This document shows positions 53,429 through 61,742 of a DNA stretch of 64,000 nucleotides, in pieces. Location of the stretch: NCBI GenBank assembly GCA_902763335.1, contig CACWRR010000001.1:110282-174281 (forward strand), given 5' to 3'. Source of the DNA: an uncultured Lachnospiraceae bacterium. GTDB taxonomy: Bacteria > Bacillota > Clostridia > Lachnospirales > Lachnospiraceae. The notes under the pieces are model-generated. The model did not search any database. It was not told the origin of the DNA and worked only from the letters and a program-made list of their open reading frames with translations. The stretch's first letter is position 1, and every line of letters begins with the position of its first letter. A program made the translations under genes and the position numbers.

Positions 53429-55090
53429 GTGGTTACAAGTATTGATGGAAAAATGCTCCAGAAAATGTTTTTATCCGGAGCAAAAAACCTTGAAGCAAAA
53501 AAAGAATGGATAAATGAACTGAATGTTTTCCCTGTTCCTGATGGTGATACAGGTACAAATATGACGCTTACAATTATGTCTGCGGCTAAAGAAGTAGGTG
53601 CCATAGAGAATCCTACAATGCAGAATCTTGCAAAAGCCATTTCTTCAGGTTCACTCAGAGGAGCCAGAGGAAATTCGGGCGTTATAATGTCACAGATTTT
53701 CAGAGGATTTACAAAAGAGATTAAACAGTTTGACACGATAGATGCCGTTACATTTGCTAATGCATGTGATCATGCTGTAGAGACTGCATATAAGGCAGTT
53801 ATGAAACCGAAGGAAGGTACAATTCTTACGGTTGCCAAAGGAATGGCAGAGAAGGCAAGAGAACTTGTCATGGAGACAGACGATTTAGAGGTTATATTTG
53901 CCGGTGTTATCGAAGAAGGAGACTATGTACTCAGCCAGACACCTGAGATGCTTCCTGTATTAAAGCAGGCAGGAGTTGTTGACTCAGGCGGTCAGGGACT
54001 TATGCAGGTAGTAAAGGGCGGATATGACGCATTTATGGGCAAAGAAACTGACTTTACTTCATTTGAGACTGCTGCACCCAAGACAGACGTATCTGTTGAT
54101 AAAGAGGCAGAGCTTGATATAAAGTTTGGTTACTGTACAGAATTTATAATAATGGCAGACGGAATTTTCACAGAGACAAATGAACATGAGTTCAAGTCAT
54201 ATCTTCAGGGAATAGGTGACTGTGTGGTAGTCGTGGCTGATGATGATATTGTTAAGGTTCACGTACATACCAATGATCCGGGATTAGCCATTCAGAAAGC
54301 CCTGACATATGGTTCACTTACAAGCATGAAGATAGACAATATGCGTGAAGAGCATAACGAAAAGCTTATAAAAGATGCTCAGAAAAAAGCAGAAAGCCAG
54401 AAAGAAGAAAAAACTGTAAACCAGCCTAGAAAGGATACAGGATTTATTGCTGTTTCCATAGGAGAAGGTTTAGATGAGATATTTAAGGGACTTGGTGTTG
54501 ACTATCTTATTACCGGTGGCCAGACTATGAACCCGAGCACGGAAGATATGCTTAATGCAATTGACAATGTAAATGCAGATAACATTTATATACTTCCGAA
54601 CAATAAAAATATAATTCTTGCGGCAGAGCAGGCAAAATCTCTCGTGGAAGATAAGAATATTATCGTACTTCCGACAAAGACTATACCACAGGGTATAACT
54701 GCCGTGATAAATTACGTTGAAAACAAGAGCGTGGATGAAAATGTTGAGACTATGACGGCTGAGATTGCCCGCGTTAAGACAGGTCAGATAACATATGCCG
54801 TAAGAGATACAAGTATAGATGGCAAGGAAATCCATGAAAATGATATTATGGGTATAGGTGATTCAGGAATACTTTCTGTAGGAAGCGACATAAAAGCTAC
54901 TGCACTTGATATGGTTTCACAGCTTATAGATGATGAGTCTGAAATTATAAGTGTATATTATGGAGCTGATACAACAGAAGAGGATGCTGATGAGCTTGTG
55001 GCAAAATTAGAAGAACTGTATCCTGATGTGGATATAGAAGTAAATGCCGGAGGACAGCCTATCTACTATTATATTATTTCTGTAGAATAG
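53429..55090 (+). CDS. DAK2-domain protein, fatty-acid kinase FakA-like (YloV)
   Basis: The 553-residue protein has an N-terminal DAK2 (dihydroxyacetone-kinase-like) ATP-binding domain, with PVPDGDTGTNMTLTI and SLRGARGNSGVIMSQIFRG, a middle domain and a C-terminal DegV-like domain. It matches YloV/FakA, which with a FakB (DegV-family) protein phosphorylates fatty acids for phospholipid synthesis. The start is GTG 53429, eight bases after AAGGAGG. It follows the Asp23 gene by 35 bp and ends in a terminator. No FakB gene is in the window. The name fakA is used by similarity only, so the symbol is left empty. Confidence 0.92.
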   Translation: MVTSIDGKMLQKMFLSGAKNLEAKKEWINELNVFPVPDGDTGTNMTLTIMSAAKEVGAIENPTMQNLAKAISSGSLRGARGNSGVIMSQIFRGFTKEIKQFDTIDAVTFANACDHAVETAYKAVMKPKEGTILTVAKGMAEKARELVMETDDLEVIFAGVIEEGDYVLSQTPEMLPVLKQAGVVDSGGQGLMQVVKGGYDAFMGKETDFTSFETAAPKTDVSVDKEAELDIKFGYCTEFIIMADGIFTETNEHEFKSYLQGIGDCVVVVADDDIVKVHVHTNDPGLAIQKALTYGSLTSMKIDNMREEHNEKLIKDAQKKAESQKEEKTVNQPRKDTGFIAVSIGEGLDEIFKGLGVDYLITGGQTMNPSTEDMLNAIDNVNADNIYILPNNKNIILAAEQAKSLVEDKNIIVLPTKTIPQGITAVINYVENKSVDENVETMTAEIARVKTGQITYAVRDTSIDGKEIHENDIMGIGDSGILSVGSDIKATALDMVSQLIDDESEIISVYYGADTTEEDADELVAKLEELYPDVDIEVNAGGQPIYYYIISVE

Positions 55091-55108
55091 ATAAAACGTT
55101 GATTATAT

Positions 55109-55167
55109 AAAAAAGTCCCATGAACATTATCATATATGTATTAGTTGATAATGTGATGGGACTTTTT
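55109..55167. terminator. Two-step intrinsic terminator after the FakA-like gene
   Basis: A stem AAAAAGTCCCAT/ATGGGACTTTTT continues after a small internal loop with CATTATCA/TGATAATG. It has A-rich and T-rich flanks and so can work in both directions for the convergent small gene at 55185. Confidence 0.88.
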
Positions 55168-55184
55168 GTGATGAATAATAAAAA

Positions 55185-55325
55185 TCAGTCTTTTATATTT
55201 ACCTGTTTTTTCATATCATCAACCTGAGATGAAACACTGCCTGTTTTCAGGCTCAGGGTAAATAACAGGATTATACTTACGAGAAGAAGTATAAGACAGA
55301 ACAAAAATGCTTTATTTTTTAACAT
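55185..55325 (-). CDS. Small single-pass membrane protein
   Basis: On the minus strand, 46 residues start MLKNKAFLFCLILLLVSIIL and continue through one membrane helix to a hydrophilic, Lys/Asp/Ser-containing tail (VSSQVDDMKKQVNIKD). AAAGGA at 55336-55341 is about ten bases before this ATG. A longer in-frame start at 55367 has no ribosome site. The gene lies between the FakA-like gene and recG, against their direction, in a place where no gene is usual. I know no family. With only 46 codons and one helix, it could be spurious, but the ribosome site and hydrophobic pattern favour a real small protein. Confidence 0.45.
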   Translation of the reverse strand: MLKNKAFLFCLILLLVSIILLFTLSLKTGSVSSQVDDMKKQVNIKD

Positions 55326-55380
55326 ATCAGAGTAATCCTTTCTAAAAGTAAATTTTTCAGCTTTCATAATGTTTTATTTA

Positions 55381-55389
55381 TGATACAAT
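55381..55389 (+). promoter_or_regulatory. Extended -10 of the recG promoter
   Basis: TGA directly before TACAAT (55384-55389) lies 44 bp before the recG start codon. No good -35 is seen. Confidence 0.5.
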
Positions 55390-55432
55390 TATATTAAAGA
55401 AATTCATGACTGTAAAGACGGAGATTAAAAAA

Positions 55433-57481
55433 ATGGATTTAAAAAGTATAAAAGGAATAGGAGACAAGTCGGCGGCACTGTTTGAAAAACTTGGTGTGTA
55501 CAGTGTGGAAGATTTGCTGGAATTTTATCCGAGGGCATATGACTGCTATAATGAACCCGAAGGCATATGTAATACAGATGCGGGAACGGTTATTGCAGTA
55601 AAGGGTAAGATAGCTTCTTCACCACAGATGGCATTTGGAAACAGATTTAAGATATTATCGGCAGTGATAAGGGATGAAGAAGGCACAGCATTTAAGGCAG
55701 TGTGGTATAATATGCCCTTTCTTAAAGGAAAATTAAAGACAGGGGCGGTTTATATATTCAGGGGGAAAATATCATATAAAGGTCAGAATATAATAATGGA
55801 ACAGCCAGATATATATTCGATTGGAGAATATGATAAAATTGTAAATATGATGCAGCCGGTGTACAGACTGACTAAAGGATTGTCAAATAAACTTGTAACA
55901 AAAGCTGTCAGATCGGCCATAAATGAATATATAGATGATAATGATTATCTTCCGGGAGAAATACTTAAAAAGTACGACCTTATTAATCATAAGGAAGCAC
56001 TGATAAATATACATTTTCCGACCGGTAAAGAGGATAGAGACGGGGCAAGAAAACGTCTCGCATTTGATGAATTTTTTAAATTTATAATGGTTCTCAGACA
56101 GTTTAAGGAGAGGGATAACGGCCAGAGCAATGAATTTGTCATATCAAGAAATGAACTTACAGATAAATTTATAAAAACCCTTCCGTTTTCACTGACTGAA
56201 GCCCAGACTAAAGTGTTGGCAGAGATAGAAAAGGATATGTCCAGTAAGAGAACGATGAACAGACTTATTCAGGGAGATGTAGGTTCAGGAAAAACCATAG
56301 TGGCACTTATTGCCATGATAGATACTGCACTGGCAGGATATCAGGCAATTATGATGGCACCTACCGAGGTGCTTGCAAGACAGCATTATGAATATATTAA
56401 GAAAACAGTAAGTGATAATAATCTGCCTTTTGAGGTGGCTGTACTGACCGGTTCAATGGGAGCTGCTGCAAGACGTGAGGAAAGCGGAAAGATAAAATCA
56501 GGTAAAGCGAAGATAATAGTTGGAACACATGCGCTGATACAGGACAAAGCAGAATATGATAATGTTGCACTGGTTATAACGGATGAACAGCACCGGTTTG
56601 GCGTGAAGCAGAGAGAAACACTGGCATTTAAGGGCAAAAATCCTCATATACTGGTTATGAGTGCAACACCGATTCCGAGAACACTCGCCATTATATTATA
56701 TGGAGATCTGGATATATCTGTTATGAATGGCATGCCGTCAGAGAGACTTCCGATAAAAAACTGCGTGGTAGGAACCGATTACAGACCAAATGCTTACCGG
56801 TTCATAGAAAATGAGGTAAAAGCAGGACATCAGGCATATGTAATATGTGCTATGGTAGAAGAAAGTGAAAATGTGGAGGCTGAAAATGTAGTCGAATACA
56901 CAGAAAAGCTTAGAAAAGCCATGAGTAAAGATATCCGGATAGAATATCTGCACGGACAGATGAAAGGTACAGAAAAAAACGCCATAATGGAAAAATATGC
57001 TGCCGGTGAGACAGATGTACTTGTGTCTACGACGGTTATAGAGGTCGGTGTAAATGTGCCTAATGCCACGGTAATGATGGTAGAAGATGCACAGAGATTC
57101 GGACTGGCGGCACTTCATCAGCTTAGAGGAAGAGTCGGAAGGGGAAGTGCACAGTCATATTGTATATTTGTAAATACTTCAAAAGCAAAATCCGCTACTC
57201 AGAGGCTTGACATTTTAAACAAATCAAATGATGGATTTTATATCGCATCACAGGATATGAAATTAAGAGGTCCGGGAGATTTCTTTGGAATAAGGCAGAG
57301 TGGCGAAATGGATTTCAATATTGCCGATATATATACGGATGCAGAGATTTTAAAAAATGCATCAGATGCAGCCGATGGGATAGAGAATGGTGATATAATT
57401 ATAAAGGCGGACGAGGCAGACAGATTTGATATGGAAATATCAAAATGCTATAAAAAAGCTAACGACAAGATTAATCTTTAG
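55433..57481 (+). CDS. recG: ATP-dependent DNA helicase RecG
   Basis: RecG remodels stalled replication forks and branched DNA. The product of about 682 residues has the N-terminal wedge domain with the helix-hairpin-like IKGIGDKSAALFEKLGVYSV and a DLLEFYPRAYDCY signature, then two RecA-like domains: Walker A LIQGDVGSGKTIVAL, ITDEQHRFGVKQR, MSATPIPRTLA, and the C-terminal QLRGRVGRG and FGIRQSGEMDF. ATG 55433 is nine bases after CGGAG; ATG 55406 in frame is upstream of that site. murF follows with its own promoter. All helicase motifs are present and the length is normal. Confidence 0.97.
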   Translation: MDLKSIKGIGDKSAALFEKLGVYSVEDLLEFYPRAYDCYNEPEGICNTDAGTVIAVKGKIASSPQMAFGNRFKILSAVIRDEEGTAFKAVWYNMPFLKGKLKTGAVYIFRGKISYKGQNIIMEQPDIYSIGEYDKIVNMMQPVYRLTKGLSNKLVTKAVRSAINEYIDDNDYLPGEILKKYDLINHKEALINIHFPTGKEDRDGARKRLAFDEFFKFIMVLRQFKERDNGQSNEFVISRNELTDKFIKTLPFSLTEAQTKVLAEIEKDMSSKRTMNRLIQGDVGSGKTIVALIAMIDTALAGYQAIMMAPTEVLARQHYEYIKKTVSDNNLPFEVAVLTGSMGAAARREESGKIKSGKAKIIVGTHALIQDKAEYDNVALVITDEQHRFGVKQRETLAFKGKNPHILVMSATPIPRTLAIILYGDLDISVMNGMPSERLPIKNCVVGTDYRPNAYRFIENEVKAGHQAYVICAMVEESENVEAENVVEYTEKLRKAMSKDIRIEYLHGQMKGTEKNAIMEKYAAGETDVLVSTTVIEVGVNVPNATVMMVEDAQRFGLAALHQLRGRVGRGSAQSYCIFVNTSKAKSATQRLDILNKSNDGFYIASQDMKLRGPGDFFGIRQSGEMDFNIADIYTDAEILKNASDAADGIENGDIIIKADEADRFDMEISKCYKKANDKINL

Positions 57482-57509
57482 TTGACATTGGGTGTATAAA
57501 TGATATAGT
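57482..57509 (+). promoter_or_regulatory. murF promoter
   Basis: TTGACA (57482-57487) directly after the recG stop, a 16-bp spacer and TATAGT (57504-57509) preceded by TGA. The same TTGACA and TGATATAGT blocks occur before the lipoprotein gene at 30624. Confidence 0.75.
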
Positions 57510-57557
57510 AATGATAGAGAAATATGGAAAATATTATAAGAAGAGAGTATTGGAAGA

Positions 57558-58925
57558 ATGAAAAATTTATCATTAAAAAATATTGCGAAAGCATGTAACG
57601 GAAAATTATATAATTGTGATGGAATTGAAAATGTATTGGTTTCAGATGTGGCAATCGACAGCAGAAAAGTTACTGAGGGCTGTCTGTTTATTCCCATTAA
57701 GGGAGAACGCGTGGACGGGCATGATTTCATACCACAGGTACTTGCTGATGGAGCAGTGTGTGTATTGTCACAATACCGTCTCGATACTGATAAGCCATAT
57801 ATACAGGTTTTATCAACGACACAGGCACTTATGGATATTGCCGCTTTTTACAGACAGAGTCTTGACATTAAAGTTATCGGAATAACAGGAAGTGTCGGAA
57901 AGACCAGTACAAAGGAAATGATAGCCTCAGTTCTTGAAGAAAAATTTAAAGTATTAAAGACGGAGGGGAACTTTAATAATGAAATCGGTCTTCCGCTTAC
58001 AATTTTCAGATTGAGAGAAGAACATCAGATAGCTGTTCTTGAGATGGGAATAAGTCATTTTGGTGATATGGAAAAACTTGCTGTTATAGCAAAACCGGAT
58101 ATCTGCGTTATCACAAATATCGGAATGTGTCATCTTGAAAATCTGAGTAACAGAAACGGAGTGCTTAAGGCTAAAACAGAGATGTTTAAGTTCATGGCAG
58201 ACAATGGGTCAATCATATTAAACGGAGATGATGATAAACTTATAACCATAGATGAATATAATGGTATTAAGCCAATATTTTACGGTATGAATAAGGAATT
58301 CGCACTTTATGGTGAAAATGTAATGTCACTCGGACTTAAAGGAACATTTTTTACTGTTAATTTCATGAATGGAGAAAGTCTTGAAATATATGTAAGAATT
58401 CCGGGAAAACACATGGTATATAATTCTATGGCTGCCGCTGCCGTGGGAGAGGTTCTTGGAATGAATCCTGATGAGATAAAGAAAGGAATAGAGAAGGTAA
58501 GAACCGTAAAAGGCAGAAATAATGTGGTTGAGACAAAACATTTAACCATAATCGATGACTGCTATAATGCCAATCCTGTATCAACTAAAGCTGCCATTGA
58601 TGTTCTCACATATGCTCACGGAAGAAAAGTGGCGATACTTGGAGATATGTTTGAACTCGGTTCAGAGGAGATACAGATGCACAGGGAAGTAGGCGAATAT
58701 GCGGCTGAGAAAAATGTGGATCTTCTTATATGCATAGGAGAGTTGTCTAAAAACACATACGATGCAGCTATGGAAAAGGGAATAAAGAAGGCAGTATATT
58801 ATAAAACTAAAGAAGAATTTTTGGAAAAACCTGAAGAGGTTCTGCAAAAATCTGACAATATTCTGGTAAAAGCATCACATGGTATGGAATTTCCGGAAGT
58901 GGTCAATAAATTATTGAAAATGTAG
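57558..58925 (+). CDS. murF: UDP-N-acetylmuramoyl-tripeptide-D-alanyl-D-alanine ligase
   Basis: MurF adds D-Ala-D-Ala to UDP-MurNAc-tripeptide, the last cytoplasmic step in making the peptidoglycan precursor. The 455-residue Mur ligase has the substrate-binding start (DVAIDSRKVTEGCLFIPIKG), the ATP site GITGSVGKTSTKEMI, the carbamylated-Lys region and NFNNEIGLPLT, EMGISHFGDM, and the C-terminal IIDDCYNANPVSTKAAIDVL. The ATG at 57558 follows GGAAGA. It stands alone between its own promoter and that of the next gene; the partner ddl and other mur genes are not in the window. All motifs are present. Confidence 0.97.
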   Translation: MKNLSLKNIAKACNGKLYNCDGIENVLVSDVAIDSRKVTEGCLFIPIKGERVDGHDFIPQVLADGAVCVLSQYRLDTDKPYIQVLSTTQALMDIAAFYRQSLDIKVIGITGSVGKTSTKEMIASVLEEKFKVLKTEGNFNNEIGLPLTIFRLREEHQIAVLEMGISHFGDMEKLAVIAKPDICVITNIGMCHLENLSNRNGVLKAKTEMFKFMADNGSIILNGDDDKLITIDEYNGIKPIFYGMNKEFALYGENVMSLGLKGTFFTVNFMNGESLEIYVRIPGKHMVYNSMAAAAVGEVLGMNPDEIKKGIEKVRTVKGRNNVVETKHLTIIDDCYNANPVSTKAAIDVLTYAHGRKVAILGDMFELGSEEIQMHREVGEYAAEKNVDLLICIGELSKNTYDAAMEKGIKKAVYYKTKEEFLEKPEEVLQKSDNILVKASHGMEFPEVVNKLLKM

Positions 58926-58932
58926 ATTTTCG

Positions 58933-58961
58933 TTGTATATATTCTGAATGTGTTGTATAAT
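58933..58961 (+). promoter_or_regulatory. Promoter for the chemoreceptor-like gene
   Basis: TTGTAT (58933-58938), a 17-bp spacer and a perfect TATAAT (58956-58961) start seven bases after the murF stop. It is SigA-like, not a flagellar SigD promoter. Confidence 0.7.
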
Positions 58962-59032
58962 ATATACAAATGGACGGAGCAGATGAGATGCTTTAATCAA
59001 TAATATTATTTATGAAAAGTGAGGAAACGCAT

Positions 59033-59941
59033 ATGATTAAATTAGATTCGGAACAGCAGATTGATTTGACAGTATTGGACGTGAAGGACATTGTGGATCA
59101 GAGTGTACTTCAGAGCTTTTTGGAAAATTATGCATTAAGCGTCGGATTGGCAGTTGTAGTTGCAGACAGGAACGGAGAGAAGATTGTTGACGGATGCATG
59201 AGCAGGGACGCATCTATTGGAAGTTCAGCAGTTGTAAACAGAATTGTGGATACAGTTTCAAACACACTAAGAACTTATTCAGAGATTACACAGACAGATT
59301 CGCACATATTTGCCGTACCTGTCATAGTGAAGGATCAGGTACTCGGAGCAGTTATATGTGAGGGTGTAAATGCCGGAGATAATAATATTGATGCAGCAAT
59401 AACAGTTGTAGAGATATTTGTATCATCTATTGTTGAGGCAGGATATAACAGGGTAAGTGTTGAAGCTCTTGCTTCACAGCTTGCAGAGAACTTTATTCAG
59501 GTATCCAAAACACTTGAAGAGCTTGCACTTTCAGCACAGAATATAACAGAGCAGCAGCAGTCACTTGGTGAAGATATTTCAAAGGTTGAGTCTGTAACAT
59601 CAGAGATATCAGATATTACAGGATCTATCAATAAATTAGCAGACAGAACCATGATGTTAGGTTTAAATGCATCGATAGAAGCAGCAAGACTCGGAAATGA
59701 TGGACGTGGATTTGCCGTAGTTGCTACACAGATCAGAGAACTTTCAGCATCATCAAGAAAGACATCTGAGGACATCAAGAAGTTAAATGACCAGATTAAT
59801 GAGTATGTTGTTTCAACAATATCAAACTCAAGAGAGTCATTAAAGACAACAGAGGATCAGTCAGCAGCTATGCAGGAGTTATCAGCTACTATTCAGACTA
59901 TGGTAGCAGTGGCACAGTCGCTCAAAGAAATGTATATGTAG
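59033..59941 (+). CDS. Soluble methyl-accepting-chemotaxis-like protein with PocR-like sensor
   Basis: The 302-residue protein has no membrane helix. The N-terminal half (about 15-165) looks like a PocR-type ligand domain (LQSFLENYALSVGLAVVVAD, RNGEKIVDGCM), which in other proteins binds small molecules. The rest is a short chemoreceptor signalling hairpin. The tip reads LADRTMMLGLNASIEAARLG and NDGRGFAVVATQIREL instead of the usual QTNLLALNAAIEAARAGE, so several tip residues that contact CheA/CheW differ. The domain ends soon after the hairpin, without a methylation-rich long bundle. ATG 59033 is seven bases after GAGGA; ATG 59012 precedes that site. CheV at 34672 is the only other chemotaxis protein seen. 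Confidence 0.82.
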   Translation: MIKLDSEQQIDLTVLDVKDIVDQSVLQSFLENYALSVGLAVVVADRNGEKIVDGCMSRDASIGSSAVVNRIVDTVSNTLRTYSEITQTDSHIFAVPVIVKDQVLGAVICEGVNAGDNNIDAAITVVEIFVSSIVEAGYNRVSVEALASQLAENFIQVSKTLEELALSAQNITEQQQSLGEDISKVESVTSEISDITGSINKLADRTMMLGLNASIEAARLGNDGRGFAVVATQIRELSASSRKTSEDIKKLNDQINEYVVSTISNSRESLKTTEDQSAAMQELSATIQTMVAVAQSLKEMYM

Positions 59942-59960
59942 ATAATAAAATAATACATAA

Positions 59961-60000
59961 AAAAGTGAAGTCAGATTTTTAAATCTGACTTCATTTTTTT
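59961..60000. terminator. Bidirectional terminator between chemoreceptor-like and aspartate kinase genes
   Basis: TGAAGTCAGATTT (59966-59978) pairs with AAATCTGACTTCA (59981-59993), with flanking A and T runs on both sides; the neighbouring genes converge here. Confidence 0.92.
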
Positions 60001-60042
60001 GTGTTCAAAGACACAAGATTTTAAAATTGTATGTCTGTATTT

Positions 60043-61362
60043 TTAAATTTCAACAAGAACAAATATATCATAGATTGCTCTGAGAGCCTTTTCAAAATCT
60101 TCATCCTTAACACCGATAATGATATTAAGCTCACTTGAACCCTGATCAATCATCTTTACATTTACATGGGCATGAGCAAGTGCAGAGAAGATTCTTCCGG
60201 CAGTACCACGGGTTGCCTGCATACCACGTCCAACAACTGCAATAAGAGCGATATCAGACTCTATTTCGATAGAATCAGGATGTGTATTTCTGTGTATACC
60301 GGCTAATACTTCCTGCTCTTTTGCTTCAAACTCTGCCTGATGAACAAGTACGCTCATAGTATCTATTCCGGAAGGCATGTGTTCAAATGAAATACCGTTT
60401 TTCTCAAATTCTTCCAATACCTTACGTCCGAAACCAAGCTCTGAGTTCATCATGGCCTTTTCGATATTTACAGTTATAAATCCACGTTTTCCGGCAATAC
60501 CTGTGATAGTATAATCCGGCTTTTTAGAAGTACTTTCAACAATCATTGTACCTTCATCTTCAGGAGCGTTAGTATTCTTGATGTTGATAGGAATACCTTC
60601 TTTTCTTACAGGGAAGATGGCATCCTCATGCAAAACGGTTGCACCCATGTATGAAAGCTCACGAAGTTCTTTGTATGTTATTGTTTTGATTACTTTTGGA
60701 TTGTCGATGATACGAGGATCAGCAACGAGGAAACCTGATACATCTGTCCAGTTCTCGTATAAGTCAGCTTTTACAGCCTTTGCAACGATTGAACCTGTGA
60801 CATCTGAGCCACCTCTTGAAAATGTTTTGATAGTATCGTTTGGCATAGAGCCGTAGAATCCAGGTATAACTGCATGTTCTACATTTGCAAGACGTGCTGA
60901 AAGTGTTTCGTCTGTTTTATCTGCATCAAAATTACCGTTATCGTCAAAGAAGATAACTTCTGCAGCATCGATAAATTCATATCCGAGATAATCTGCCAAC
61001 ACCATACCGTTTAAATGCTCACCTCTTGATGCAGCATAATCACGTCCGGCTTTACCTACGAAACATGTTTCCATAATATCAAATTCTTTATCAAGACTTA
61101 TAGAAAGACCAAGTTCATTAATTATACCATTATATCTTTCTTTAATCTTATCAAGAACAGGCTTATAGTCTTTGCCTTTTGATGCAGCGGCATAGCACTC
61201 ATAGAGCATGTCTGTAACCTTAGTATCATCGGAAAATCTCTTTCCCGGTGCAGATGGAACCACATAACGTCTGGCATCATCAGATTTTATTATGTCATAA
61301 ACTTTTTTAAACTGTTCGGCACTTGCAAGGGAACTTCCACCGAATTTTACTACTTTAACCAT
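60043..61362 (-). CDS. Aspartate kinase
   Basis: Aspartate kinase phosphorylates aspartate as the first step to lysine, diaminopimelate, threonine and methionine. The product of about 439 residues starts MVKVVKFGGSSLASAEQFKK, has the amino-acid kinase core with FSRGGSDVTGSIVAKA and ENWTDVSGFLVADPRI, and two C-terminal ACT domains (DYTITGIAGKRGFITVNIEK; IALIAVVGRGMQATRGTAGR), which usually give feedback control. ATG 61362 is chosen for fit to the family start; ATG 61374 directly follows AGGAG with no spacing, so the start is not fully settled. It is a single-gene unit. lysA at 44803 is in the same pathway. No lysine riboswitch is seen. Confidence 0.94.
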   Translation of the reverse strand: MVKVVKFGGSSLASAEQFKKVYDIIKSDDARRYVVPSAPGKRFSDDTKVTDMLYECYAAASKGKDYKPVLDKIKERYNGIINELGLSISLDKEFDIMETCFVGKAGRDYAASRGEHLNGMVLADYLGYEFIDAAEVIFFDDNGNFDADKTDETLSARLANVEHAVIPGFYGSMPNDTIKTFSRGGSDVTGSIVAKAVKADLYENWTDVSGFLVADPRIIDNPKVIKTITYKELRELSYMGATVLHEDAIFPVRKEGIPINIKNTNAPEDEGTMIVESTSKKPDYTITGIAGKRGFITVNIEKAMMNSELGFGRKVLEEFEKNGISFEHMPSGIDTMSVLVHQAEFEAKEQEVLAGIHRNTHPDSIEIESDIALIAVVGRGMQATRGTAGRIFSALAHAHVNVKMIDQGSSELNIIIGVKDEDFEKALRAIYDIFVLVEI

Positions 61363-61404
61363 AATATTTTTCATCTCCTAAATTTTTATATAGCATTAAG
61401 TAGC

Positions 61405-61434
61405 ATTATACAAAAGCTTGAGGAGTAATTTCAA
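61405..61434 (-). promoter_or_regulatory. Aspartate kinase promoter
   Basis: On the minus strand TTGAAA (61429-61434), an 18-bp spacer and TATAAT (61405-61410) lie about 40-50 bp before the start. A direct repeat TAGCATTA (61391-61398 and 61401-61408) overlaps the -10 and could be an operator half-site pair. Confidence 0.6.
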
Positions 61435-61505
61435 GAGTTTTTTGAAAAAAAGTGAAAAAATGAGAAAAAAATATAAGAATATTAAGAAACAGTTAGAAAA
61501 AAATA

Positions 61506-61535
61506 TTGACAATATTTTACATTACATGTTATTAT
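61506..61535 (+). promoter_or_regulatory. Promoter for the leader and surface-protein genes
   Basis: TTGACA (61506-61511), an 18-bp spacer and TATTAT (61530-61535) with TGT before it. It drives either a short RNA ending at the terminator 61648-61672 or, with read-through, the two surface-protein genes. Confidence 0.65.
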
Positions 61536-61540
61536 ACGAC

Positions 61541-61672
61541 AAATGGGTATAAATTAAAGACTTTGTTCTAAATAATAAGAGGTTATTATCGATATGTGTA
61601 ACATGCATATCCGGTGAAATAAATTGAATAGCAGTTTTTTAATTTGTCCCGTATATTTGTACGGGCTTTTTT
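61541..61672 (+). ncRNA. Candidate leader or small RNA ending in an intrinsic terminator
   Basis: Between the promoter at 61506 and a terminator (CCCGTA/TACGGG at 61648-61665, then TTTTTT) lies about 130 nt with no convincing coding frame. It can form a hairpin GATATG/CATATC near 61591-61611. The terminator sits 70 bp before the next start codon, which fits transcription attenuation or an unknown riboswitch; a free small RNA is the other choice. I could not match it to a known RNA family. The region 61375-61505 holds only the divergent promoter region and A-rich DNA. Confidence 0.45.
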
Positions 61673-61742
61673 ATTTATATGATTCAGGTGTAAAAAATCT
61701 GCGTTTGAATGAAACATAAGGGTTGAAATGGAGGAAATGAGA

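Noticed and set aside
61375..61505. Lysine riboswitch before aspartate kinase
   Set aside because: The leader from the predicted promoter is only about 40 nt, too short for an L-box, and I see none of its conserved segments.
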